NCBI GenBank assembly: GCA_022360415.1
Contig: JAKSDB010000135.1
Span: 1-7,189 of the forward strand
DNA length: 7,189 nucleotides
DNA from: Chlorobiales bacterium
Lineage (GTDB): Bacteria > Bacteroidota > Chlorobiia > Chlorobiales > Chlorobiaceae
Reading direction: 5' to 3'
The position numbers were made by a program, and so were the translations under genes. This document shows positions 1 to 6,004 of this stretch, piece after piece. The notes under the pieces are model-generated. The model had not been told where the DNA came from and did not search any database. It saw only the letters and a program-made list of their open reading frames with translations. Within the stretch, counting starts at the first letter, position 1, and the number at the start of each line of letters is the position of its first letter.

Positions 1-1353
1 AACGGCAGCAAACATGATAGGAAGAACAATTTCATATTTACCCGTTACTTCGAAAAGGATCAGGATCACTGTGAGCGGAGCGCGTATGATGCCGGCGGTC
101 AATGCCCCCATTCCTACAAGAGCATAAGCGCCGGAAGTTGCAGTAATCTCCGGAAAAATCGCATGCACAAGATTCCCGAACATGCCGCCCAGCATTGCTC
201 CCATTTTCATTGCGGGCGCAAACATACCTCCCGAACCACCCGAGCCGACACTCAAACCTGCCACTACCGGTTTCAGCAGATAAACACCGACCATGTTCAG
301 CCAGGACTCAGTCCCTCTGACAGCATTGTCGATCACCTCGTAACTGTAACCGTAGAGCCCGGGCAGCCACATACAGATGAGACCTGTCAACAAACCGCCA
401 ATTGCAGGCATTGCCCATACCGGGATATTTCTCTTTTTTTCGATTTTCAGAAAAGACTCTTCTATCCAGTAGTACACTTTGATGAACATCACGGCGGACA
501 GGCCGGCCAAAACCCCAAGCACGAAGTAGAACACCAACTCGGTATTGGAAACAAGACTGTAATCCGGGACCTGGAATGTCGGGGAATTTCCCAGATAGCT
601 TCTTGAAACTACGGTACCGATCACCGCGGCAATAACGATCGGACTGAACGTTCTGACGCTGAAATCGCCAAGAATAACCTCAATAGCAAACATAACGCCT
701 CCAATCGGCGCGTTGAATACTGCCGCCAGGCCTGCTGCCGCGCCACACCCGAGAAGTGTTCTTTTTCTGTCGGGTGAAAACCTGAGCACCTGCGCGACAG
801 AAGAACCAAGAGCCGCTCCGACCTGTGCGATCGGGGCTTCCCTTCCTCCTCCTCCTCCTGAACCGATACTGAGAACGGATGTTATTGTTCTGTGAAGCCA
901 GAGCCTTCTTGGAAGGGTGCCTTCATTCTGGGCAACGGCCTTTATCACGCTTGCAAGCCCGTGACCCGGTCTTGTTTTAACGATATACGCGTTATACAGC
1001 CCGACAAGCAGTCCCCCGAGAGCCGGAATCAAAGGCAAGAGCAGGCCCCAGTACCCTTCTGTTATAAAAGATGTACCGAACACTTCCAGGCCGCCGAAAA
1101 AGTAGTCGCTGATAACCTTGATGGCGTCGTGGAAAATAACCGCGACGTAACCCACGGCAACACCGATAAATACCGCTACAAAGAGAAATGGAAGGTCCTG
1201 GTTGAGATTGAGCTGAATCAGTATATTTTCAAGTGTCAGCTTGAAAAATTTCTGGGAAGTGCCTTTAAAATACCTGCTCCTCCTGAAGAGGATGTACAGA
1301 ATCGCCAGTATCTTTCTGCTCCAGCTTCCTTTTATTTTCGAGGGACCTTTCAT
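1..1353 (-). CDS. ClC-family chloride channel/transporter (3' end beyond the window)
   Basis: Integral membrane protein that conducts chloride or exchanges it for protons. Translating the minus strand gives 451 codons with no stop, still open at base 1. Family signatures are visible: GHGLAS at residues 130-135 (the GSGIP loop), GREAP at 170-174 with gating Glu172, FNAPIGGVMFAIEV at 213-226, GSGGSGGMFAP at 370-380, and IRAPLT then KYEIVLP at 423-445 with central Tyr440. Compared with E. coli ClcA, Ser107 is His131 and the internal proton glutamate Glu203 is Val226; the latter is a substitution seen in ClC channels. The missing C-terminus may carry CBS domains, which cannot be seen here. The ATG at 1353 is the first in frame: an in-frame TGA lies six codons upstream. 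No good Shine-Dalgarno precedes it, but a 7-codon upstream ORF with a good one does. Family assignment is firm; channel versus antiporter is inference. Confidence 0.95.
   Translation of the reverse strand, partial: MKGPSKIKGSWSRKILAILYILFRRSRYFKGTSQKFFKLTLENILIQLNLNQDLPFLFVAVFIGVAVGYVAVIFHDAIKVISDYFFGGLEVFGTSFITEGYWGLLLPLIPALGGLLVGLYNAYIVKTRPGHGLASVIKAVAQNEGTLPRRLWLHRTITSVLSIGSGGGGGREAPIAQVGAALGSSVAQVLRFSPDRKRTLLGCGAAAGLAAVFNAPIGGVMFAIEVILGDFSVRTFSPIVIAAVIGTVVSRSYLGNSPTFQVPDYSLVSNTELVFYFVLGVLAGLSAVMFIKVYYWIEESFLKIEKKRNIPVWAMPAIGGLLTGLICMWLPGLYGYSYEVIDNAVRGTESWLNMVGVYLLKPVVAGLSVGSGGSGGMFAPAMKMGAMLGGMFGNLVHAIFPEITATSGAYALVGMGALTAGIIRAPLTVILILFEVTGKYEIVLPIMFAAV
844..858 (-). repeat. (GGA)5 trinucleotide run coding for glycine in clc
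   Basis: Five consecutive GGA codons (TCC on the plus strand) encode Gly166-170 just before the gating glutamate of the ClC protein. Flanking purines extend the tract, so the mRNA contains an AGGAGG-like, Shine-Dalgarno-like run inside the gene. A repeat unit of three would keep frame if it slipped. Confidence 0.8.
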
Positions 1354-1363
1354 GAAAGAGCGT

Positions 1364-1387
1364 TCAACTCACAAGTAACAATCGCAT
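1364..1387 (-). CDS. Possible 7-codon leader peptide (upstream ORF) of clc
   Basis: The minus strand reads GGAAGGTG, three bases, then ATG and seven codons (MRLLLVS) ending in TGA. The clc ATG lies ten bases after this stop, in another frame. The ribosome binding site fits this mini-ORF better than anything in front of clc. Ribosomes could therefore load here and re-initiate at clc, or the peptide could be a translational control element. An alternative is that a small indel separated a good start from the clc frame. Nothing but position and the Shine-Dalgarno match supports it. Confidence 0.35.
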   Translation of the reverse strand: MRLLLVS

Positions 1388-1468
1388 ATTCACCTTCCAA
1401 TATATTTTTTTATCCTCAAACGTTTTTATGGGGAATTGTATATTTATCCTCAACAATTTTCTATAGTT

Positions 1469-1588
1469 ATGCACGCAAAGCTCAGAACATCCGCACACTA
1501 TCGAAGGGAACAACATGGCGGTGTCCACGGTTTTGATGTTGAAGACTGGTTACAGGCTGAAAAGGAAATGAGCGGTTACTTCTTTTAG
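1469..1588 (+). CDS. DUF2934-family microprotein (39 aa)
   Basis: The ATG at 1469 opens 39 codons ending in TAG. The stretch YRREQHGGVHGFDVEDWLQA at residues 11-30, followed by EKEM, matches the pattern I know from DUF2934 proteins (an AY-x-W/R-x3-G segment, then a G-x-D-x-x-DW-x-x-AE core). The small domain appears essentially complete, so this is a whole microprotein rather than a fragment. The family has no established biochemical role that I know of; members are short, charged and presumably cytosolic. The gene diverges from clc and is followed 20 bases later by a strong hairpin terminator, which fits a single-gene transcript. No Shine-Dalgarno is evident. The frame stays open upstream as far as I read it (a TTG at 1436 is possible), so the start is uncertain. 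Confidence 0.7.
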   Translation: MHAKLRTSAHYRREQHGGVHGFDVEDWLQAEKEMSGYFF

Positions 1589-1608
1589 AGGACAATAAAT
1601 GTATCATA

Positions 1609-1634
1609 AAAAGCCATTCCAGGGAATGGCTTTT
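1609..1634 (+). terminator. Bidirectional intrinsic terminator
   Basis: Perfect inverted repeat AAAAGCCATTCC / GGAATGGCTTTT separated by two bases (effectively a four-base loop). The arms start with A and end with T, giving U-runs on both strands: four on the plus strand and five on the minus strand. It sits 20 bases after the DUF2934 stop and would end that transcript. On the minus strand it could also stop read-through from the PASTA gene that ends at 1881. Confidence 0.85.
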
Positions 1635-1659
1635 GCCTTTCAAAGCAAAACGAAAAAAA

Positions 1660-1827
1660 ATGTCTTTCCTCAAAACTGTATTCGGCAGCATCAGAATTAT
1701 TTTTGCAGGAATGTGGCTTGTAGTGCGGATCGTGTTTGAATATTTCGGCATCATCAGTGATGGAAACGACAGAACTACCGGAATAAAAGACCTTCGCGAG
1801 GAATATAAAAAAACCGATTATCGATAA
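1660..1827 (+). CDS. Hypothetical small single-pass membrane protein (55 aa)
   Basis: The frame from ATG 1660 to TAA 1827 gives a short basic start (MSFLK), a hydrophobic stretch at about residues 6-32 with an Arg at 12 and another at 23, then a polar tail (SDGNDRTTGIKDLREEYKK at 33-51). That architecture resembles a small membrane protein with a cytosolic charged tail. Codon choice resembles the neighbouring genes. A TTG at 1633 would add nine basic residues but falls in the terminator's 3' arm, so ATG 1660 is preferred. There is no clear Shine-Dalgarno (an A-rich run precedes the ATG) and no clear promoter. I do not recognise a family. The opposite strand also has open frames here, but they look like poor proteins. 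Real gene: about even odds. Confidence 0.5.
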   Translation: MSFLKTVFGSIRIIFAGMWLVVRIVFEYFGIISDGNDRTTGIKDLREEYKKTDYR

Positions 1828-1880
1828 AAACAGCTTTCGCACCGCCTTCCTGTGCAGCCTGTCGGCAGTTGATCCTGCGC

Positions 1881-2624
1881 TTATTCCTCATCAACAACCA
1901 CAGTAAGATCAACGACATTACCAGGCTCGGCAAAGGCATTGACCGCCGGCTTTTGGTTGATTACCGTATAGGGGACCAGAAGAGATGAATATTCATAGGA
2001 AACATTACCTGTATTGAAGCCGTTTTCAACGATTATCTCTCTTGCCTGCTTCAGGGACATGCCCAGAACGTCAGGCACGGGTAGCTTTCGAACAGTCTCG
2101 ATCACTTCAGCTTTGCCAACAATCAACGACAGGGACGAACCTGAAAAAACAATGGTATTCGGGGCTATAGACTGGCTGAGCACCTTTCCGTCATCTGCGG
2201 GATCATAGACCGACTGCGTCTGGACCTTATCCAGAACAATACCGAAACGATCGAGAACCTGCCTTGCTTCTTCAACAGGCCTGCCGTAAAAATCCGGGAT
2301 TGAAAAGCTTGGCTTTTCCCTCTTGTTGAATACAAGATACACCGTCCTTCCAGGCTTGACTTCAGAACCGGGTGATGGACGCTGGACAATGACAGTATTG
2401 GAATCAACATCCCGTAAATAACGAACATTATAACTTTTCTTTCCTGCAAGGCCGGCATCCCTTAATACTCCAAGCGCATCGTCATATTTCATCTTCTCTA
2501 CATCCGGCACTTTTACGCTTTGCCCCTGACGGGTATATGATGTCATGACAAATCTGTCCATCACAATGAATGCCAGGACAACAAGAACAGATCCGACAAG
2601 AACTTTTTTCATTGCACTTTTCAA
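1881..2624 (-). CDS. Membrane-anchored protein with three PASTA domains, no kinase domain
   Basis: A basic start, one transmembrane helix at about residues 7-27, then three PASTA repeats at about 36-101, 107-170 and 181-245. Each has the usual opening (VPDVEKM, IPDFYGR, VPDVLGM), a central helix with EARQVL or QAREII type sequence, and a Q-x-P-x-x-G/A-turn followed by a final strand (for example QRPSPGSEVKPG). PASTA domains in other bacteria bind peptidoglycan fragments, usually as the outer part of Ser/Thr kinases or penicillin-binding proteins; here neither catalytic domain is present. It probably faces the periplasm as a cell-wall sensor or scaffold (inference). The start is either TTG at 2624 or ATG at 2612. 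The AAGAAGG site overlaps the stop of the upstream synthase gene, two bases from TTG and 14 from ATG, so neither spacing is ideal. Close spacing implies one operon and likely coupled translation. Confidence 0.9.
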   Translation of the reverse strand: MKSAMKKVLVGSVLVVLAFIVMDRFVMTSYTRQGQSVKVPDVEKMKYDDALGVLRDAGLAGKKSYNVRYLRDVDSNTVIVQRPSPGSEVKPGRTVYLVFNKREKPSFSIPDFYGRPVEEARQVLDRFGIVLDKVQTQSVYDPADDGKVLSQSIAPNTIVFSGSSLSLIVGKAEVIETVRKLPVPDVLGMSLKQAREIIVENGFNTGNVSYEYSSLLVPYTVINQKPAVNAFAEPGNVVDLTVVVDEE

Positions 2625-2631
2625 TACCTTC

Positions 2632-3606
2632 TTAATTCTGGCGTTTCATAACAAAATCAACAAGCAGACCGAGTGAACGTTTCGCATCACTGTCCTCAAA
2701 ATGCTCTATCGCCTCCATAGCCTTGGAAGCGAATCCTTCCGCAGCCTCGGCGGCATAATCCAGGCCGCCTTTTTCCCTGACGAAGTCTATCACCTCGCGA
2801 CTTCTCATCGCCCTTTTTTTAGAGCTTTTCAGGATCGCTTTTATATTTCTTTGTCCTAAACGGTCTGATTTGCCCAAGGCATAAATAAGCGGCAAAGTGA
2901 TTTTTTTTTCTTTAATATCAATTCCGAGCTGTTTTCCGGTTTTTCTTGAGTCCCCGGTATAATCAAGCAGATCGTCACGGATCTGAAAAGCCAGCCCGAG
3001 ATACTCTCCATAGCTTTTCATCGCCTGTATTTTCTTTTCATCATCGGTAACACTTGCCGCACCTGTAGCACTTGCCGTCGCGAGAAGTGATGCAGTTTTG
3101 TCCGAAATGACTTTCAGGTAATCCTCTTCCGTAATATCGAGGCTCCTTGTTTTCTGGATTTGCAGTATTTCACCTTCGCTCATTCGCCGAACGGCATCGG
3201 AAACCATATGGAGGAATAGATAATCCTTGTTGTCAAGGGAAAAAAGCAAACCCTTTGAAAGCATATAATCGCCGATCAGGACCGATATCTTGTTTTTCCA
3301 GAGTGCATTGATTGAAGGCAGACCTCTTCTCATCTCGGCTCCATCGACAACATCGTCATGGATCAACGTTGCCGAATGCAGAAGCTCTACCATAATAGCA
3401 GCCCTGTAGCTCTTTTCCTGCACTTCCCCGCAAACCTTGGCGCCAAGCATAACAAGCAGGGGGCGAATCTGTTTTCCCTGCTTGTTGAGTATATAACGAA
3501 CAACCTTGTCTACGAGACTGTTGTCCGTGTTCAGAGCTGTTTTGTATTTTTGCCGAAAAATCTTCAGTTCTTCAGCAACAGGAAAAGCAACGTCTTGTAA
3601 ATTCAC
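2632..3606 (-). CDS. ispB: Long-chain polyprenyl diphosphate synthase (IspB/heptaprenyl-type)
   Basis: Condenses isopentenyl diphosphate onto allylic diphosphates to make the long isoprenoid tail of quinones; a cytosolic trans-prenyltransferase. Numbering from the GTG at 3606 (324 aa): GKQIRP at 44-49, first Asp-rich motif DDVVD at 84-88 followed by RRG, and second motif DDLLD at 211-215 followed by a GK pair. The fifth residue before the first motif is Ala79. Large aromatic residues there restrict short-chain enzymes, so a long product (C35-C40 class) is expected; menaquinone tail synthesis fits. A GTG at 3660 would add 18 residues, but its GGAAGG site abuts the codon. The 3606 start gives MNLQDV, matching the length and N-terminus of E. 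coli IspB (323 aa). The gene leads a two-gene unit with the PASTA gene. Exact chain length cannot be read from sequence. Confidence 0.93.
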   Translation of the reverse strand: MNLQDVAFPVAEELKIFRQKYKTALNTDNSLVDKVVRYILNKQGKQIRPLLVMLGAKVCGEVQEKSYRAAIMVELLHSATLIHDDVVDGAEMRRGLPSINALWKNKISVLIGDYMLSKGLLFSLDNKDYLFLHMVSDAVRRMSEGEILQIQKTRSLDITEEDYLKVISDKTASLLATASATGAASVTDDEKKIQAMKSYGEYLGLAFQIRDDLLDYTGDSRKTGKQLGIDIKEKKITLPLIYALGKSDRLGQRNIKAILKSSKKRAMRSREVIDFVREKGGLDYAAEAAEGFASKAMEAIEHFEDSDAKRSLGLLVDFVMKRQN

Positions 3607-3703
3607 TGGCTTTGTTTCTTGTCGGCGCCCGGAGAAAATAGACAGATATTCCCCCCTCACCTTCCAATGGTTATAAAGACAACTCTATATTGAACAATCT
3701 TTT

Positions 3704-3712
3704 ATTATAACA
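3704..3712 (-). promoter_or_regulatory. Extended -10 promoter for the ispB-PASTA unit
   Basis: The minus strand reads TGTTATAAT: a consensus TATAAT preceded by a TG dinucleotide one base away. No good -35 lies at 16-18 bases, as expected for an extended -10 promoter. Transcription would start near 3697, leaving a leader of roughly 37 or 91 bases depending on which GTG is used. Confidence 0.55.
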
Positions 3713-3805
3713 GTTCTCTCCGAAATAAAAAGCCGGAAACAGGGTGTAAAATTCCTGGTGTCGAAAAAATATCTCATATATCTGCCTTTCCCGAGCACCG
3801 GGCGA

Positions 3806-4771
3806 TTACATCGAGTATTTCCTGAAAAATGACCAGATAACTTCCGGTCCTTCGATATCATTGTTTTTTCTTCCCAACAGCAGGGGGCGGTTCGGTATAT
3901 CACTTCCGGGAAAGGTATGACCGCCGCCTTCAATTCTGTACAATACAACTTCACATGTATTGTCACTATTACCCCAGACCGACATTCTTACTCTCGAATT
4001 ATCCCGCCTGTCTCTGTCGGGAAGCCATCTGACGCTTCTTGAACTGCATCTGTTGTGCGCTCTCCAGAACTCTACCGTCCTGTTCGTCGAGACAACCCTG
4101 CCGCGGCGTTCTCCGAAATAACCGACAGCCCCTCCTTCCCATGGCACAAGCGGGTCACTCGTACCGTTCATAACAAGAACGGGCAGCTTCTTCCCGGGGC
4201 GGCATTCCCCATAAATGTTTTCCGGCATATTTGCAATAACCGGAGCAATTGCAGCAAGCTTTTCGCTGATTTCACACCCGAGCCTGAAGGTCATCATTCC
4301 CCCGTTGGACAATCCTGTAACATAGACCCTTCCGGGATCACCCCTGAAATTTTGAACAATGTGATCGATCAGTACAGAAATGAAACCAACATCATCGACA
4401 ACTGCGTTCTCATTTCCATTGCGTGACGACCCGATTCGCCCGTCATTCCATCGTGCATCTATTCCATTTGGATAGACAGCAATAAAGCCCTCCCTGTCTG
4501 CAATCTCAAGGAATCCTGTCCACCGGGCCACTTCATCACCGTCCCCCCTTCCCCCGCCATGAAGCACCAGTAATACAGGCAGTTTTCGGGCCGATTCCCC
4601 ATAGACAGGCGGAAGATGGAGATAATACGTTCTTTCAATCCCGCCCACCTGCATTTTCCTGAATGTAAGATCAGCCCCGAGAGAGCGTGCCGGAATGAAT
4701 TGTGACAAGGAAATACCGAGAACCGCTGTCCAGAAAGCCTTTTCAATGATCCACATAAAAAATATTTTCAT
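3806..4771 (-). CDS. Secreted esterase of the PHB depolymerase/LpqC/feruloyl esterase group
   Basis: Alpha/beta hydrolase of 321 aa. An N-terminal hydrophobic segment at about residues 3-33 reads as a Sec signal peptide, without a twin-arginine. Catalytic features: oxyanion HGGG at 71-74, nucleophile elbow GLSNGG with Ser155, acid Asp206 in NGTSDPLVPW, and His285 in GGGHTFPG. This set and spacing match the poly(3-hydroxybutyrate) depolymerase-like/LpqC (CE1-related) esterases. The real substrate could be a polyester, an acylated sugar or another ester; no substrate-binding domain is attached. The start ATG at 4771 overlaps the stop of a small upstream ORF (ATGA), giving possible translational coupling; Met6 is an alternative start. 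No strong terminator follows: a short CCCG/CGGG hairpin lies just after the stop but lacks a U-tract. Family call firm, substrate unknown. Confidence 0.9.
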   Translation of the reverse strand: MKIFFMWIIEKAFWTAVLGISLSQFIPARSLGADLTFRKMQVGGIERTYYLHLPPVYGESARKLPVLLVLHGGGRGDGDEVARWTGFLEIADREGFIAVYPNGIDARWNDGRIGSSRNGNENAVVDDVGFISVLIDHIVQNFRGDPGRVYVTGLSNGGMMTFRLGCEISEKLAAIAPVIANMPENIYGECRPGKKLPVLVMNGTSDPLVPWEGGAVGYFGERRGRVVSTNRTVEFWRAHNRCSSRSVRWLPDRDRRDNSRVRMSVWGNSDNTCEVVLYRIEGGGHTFPGSDIPNRPLLLGRKNNDIEGPEVIWSFFRKYSM

Positions 4772-4866
4772 ATGCCGTCAGTACTTACGAGCACCTCTAT
4801 AAATTTGCTGCGCACCATGATTACTTCGTTGATATTTACCATTTCATCCGGCTCATAACAGATCAT
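4768..4866 (-). CDS. Possible 32-aa ORF translationally coupled to the esterase
   Basis: ATG at 4866 opens 32 codons (it begins MICYEPDEMVNINEVIMV and ends with STDGI) and stops in TGA that overlaps the esterase start as ATGA. A GGGAG site lies ten bases before the ATG and seven before a GTG at 4869, which would add one residue. A -35/-10 pair at 4905-4933 predicts a transcript start some 30 bases upstream, so this would be the first ORF of the unit. The peptide alternates charged and hydrophobic residues like a short beta-rich domain; I recognise no family. It may be a real microprotein, a leader that sets esterase translation, or the remnant of a longer gene. Support is positional only. Confidence 0.4.
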   Translation of the reverse strand: MICYEPDEMVNINEVIMVRSKFIEVLVSTDGI

Positions 4867-4904
4867 CACAAAATCTCCCGGCTCTTGCAGGCCTTGAAAA
4901 AATA

Positions 4905-4933
4905 ATAATCCCGCCAAAGCAGTAAAGGTTCAA
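4905..4933 (-). promoter_or_regulatory. Putative sigma70-type promoter for the small ORF-esterase unit
   Basis: On the minus strand TTGAAC (4933-4928) and GATTAT (4910-4905) are separated by exactly 17 bases; each box matches four of six consensus positions. It points at the 32-aa ORF and esterase, with an expected transcript start near 4898. Confidence 0.4.
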
Positions 4934-4988
4934 CAGGAAAGAAAACATCCGTTCCCTATCCGTCAACCGGTTACCTTTTAAAAACAAT

Positions 4989-5017
4989 TTGTTCTCGACT
5001 GGGATGTTTATTACTAT
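4989..5017 (+). promoter_or_regulatory. Putative promoter for tatC
   Basis: TTGTTC (4989-4994) and TACTAT (5012-5017) lie 17 bases apart, upstream of tatC and divergent from the esterase promoter. A second candidate -10, TATACT at 5033-5038, matches five of six positions but lacks a good -35. The leader would be roughly 60-80 bases. Confidence 0.35.
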
Positions 5018-5104
5018 GTTTCGATTCAGTAATATACTTGCCCTCCCAGACCGGCAGCGTCCAGGCAAGCAAACGAATTCCCGACAAACGAGCGGAAGAG
5101 CAGC

Positions 5105-5986
5105 ATGAGCAGTGAAACAGATTCTTCAAGACCAAAGTCGCCCGCTTCGCAGTTGATGGAAACCGAAATCGAAGCAAGAAAAGCAAAAGAACGCGGTCTG
5201 ACTGAACGTGATGAGGAAACAGACCATGCCGGTGAAAAGGAAATGAACTTTGTCGAACATCTCGACGAGCTTCGTACCCGTCTCATCAGAAGCGGCATCG
5301 CGCTTGTTGTCGTAATGGTTCTTTGCGCGTTTTTTTCAGACATGCTCGTCAACAATGTGCTTATAGCCCCGCTGAAAAACAGCAGCGATACGGTAATCCT
5401 TCAGAACCTCGTACCTTACGGACAGATATCACTTTACCTCCAAGTAATATTTTTTTCCGGCTTTGTTCTCACGTTTCCTTTCCTTGTTTACCAGGTCTGG
5501 CAGTTTGTTCTTCCCGGCCTAAAGGAAAAAGAAAAAGCTGCAACACGTTTTGTCATCTCCTTCATCTCGCTGTCGTTCTTTGCCGGAATCGCTTTCGGGT
5601 ATTTTATCTTTATGCCGATTTCTCTCAAATTCTTTGCCGGATTCGGTACTCCTCTCATAGAAAACAATATCGCTGTCCAGGATTATGTCAGTTTTTTCAT
5701 GGGGGCTCTCGTAACGACAGGACTTGTCTTCGAACTGCCGTTTTTGACCTATATTCTCTCCCGGATCGGACTGCTGACCCCTGCCTTCATGCGCTTTTAC
5801 CGCAAACATGCAATTGTCACGCTGCTGGTTGTCGCCGCGATTGTCACTCCTTCAACCGATATAGTAACACAGCTTGTTATCGCCATACCGATGATCCTGC
5901 TTTATGAGCTGAGCATATGGATATCGGGGTATGTAAACCGGAAAAACAACGAACTGGCAAGTAGAGCGGAGAGTGTTGAAAAATAG
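5105..5986 (+). CDS. tatC: Sec-independent protein translocase subunit TatC
   Basis: Core inner-membrane receptor of the twin-arginine translocase, which binds RR signal peptides and, with TatA/TatB-type partners, exports folded proteins. The conserved opening FVEHLDELRTRL sits at residues 49-60, with Glu55 and Arg57 matching the E. coli signal-peptide-binding residues. Further along are YQVWQFVLPGL at 129-139 with Glu143 (E. coli Glu103 position) and LVFELPF at 207-213 with Glu210 (Glu170 position). Hydrophobic segments fit six helices. At 293 aa it is longer than usual because of a polar, charged 46-residue N-terminal extension. The start is supported by GGAAGAG five bases before ATG 5105; a later ATG at 5243 would give a 247-aa standard-length protein. 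No tatA or tatB lies alongside. It converges on coaE with an 18-base gap and no clear terminator. Confidence 0.96.
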   Translation: MSSETDSSRPKSPASQLMETEIEARKAKERGLTERDEETDHAGEKEMNFVEHLDELRTRLIRSGIALVVVMVLCAFFSDMLVNNVLIAPLKNSSDTVILQNLVPYGQISLYLQVIFFSGFVLTFPFLVYQVWQFVLPGLKEKEKAATRFVISFISLSFFAGIAFGYFIFMPISLKFFAGFGTPLIENNIAVQDYVSFFMGALVTTGLVFELPFLTYILSRIGLLTPAFMRFYRKHAIVTLLVVAAIVTPSTDIVTQLVIAIPMILLYELSIWISGYVNRKNNELASRAESVEK

Positions 5987-6004
5987 CGAAGAAAGTCGTC
6001 ACCT

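Noticed and set aside
163..1536. Long plus-strand open frames at 163-606, 713-895 and 892-1536
   Set aside because: They lie opposite the ClC gene, have low-complexity or His/Cys/Pro-rich translations with no family pattern, and are explained as antisense shadows.
1482..1842. Minus-strand open frames opposite the two plus-strand microproteins
   Set aside because: Their translations lack recognisable features and cross the hairpin terminator; the plus-strand readings look more like proteins.
3716..3772. Short minus-strand ORF with an AAAGG site between the esterase and ispB (ATG near 3772, about 30 codons)
   Set aside because: It runs through the extended -10 promoter of the next gene, and its composition (MRYFFDTRNF...) resembles nothing known; likely chance.
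3790..3802. CCCG/CGGG dyad just after the esterase stop as a terminator
   Set aside because: Only four base pairs and no U-tract on the minus strand.
5323..5907. Alternative-frame ORFs on both strands within tatC
   Set aside because: TatC motifs run unbroken through the region in the chosen frame; the others are shadows.
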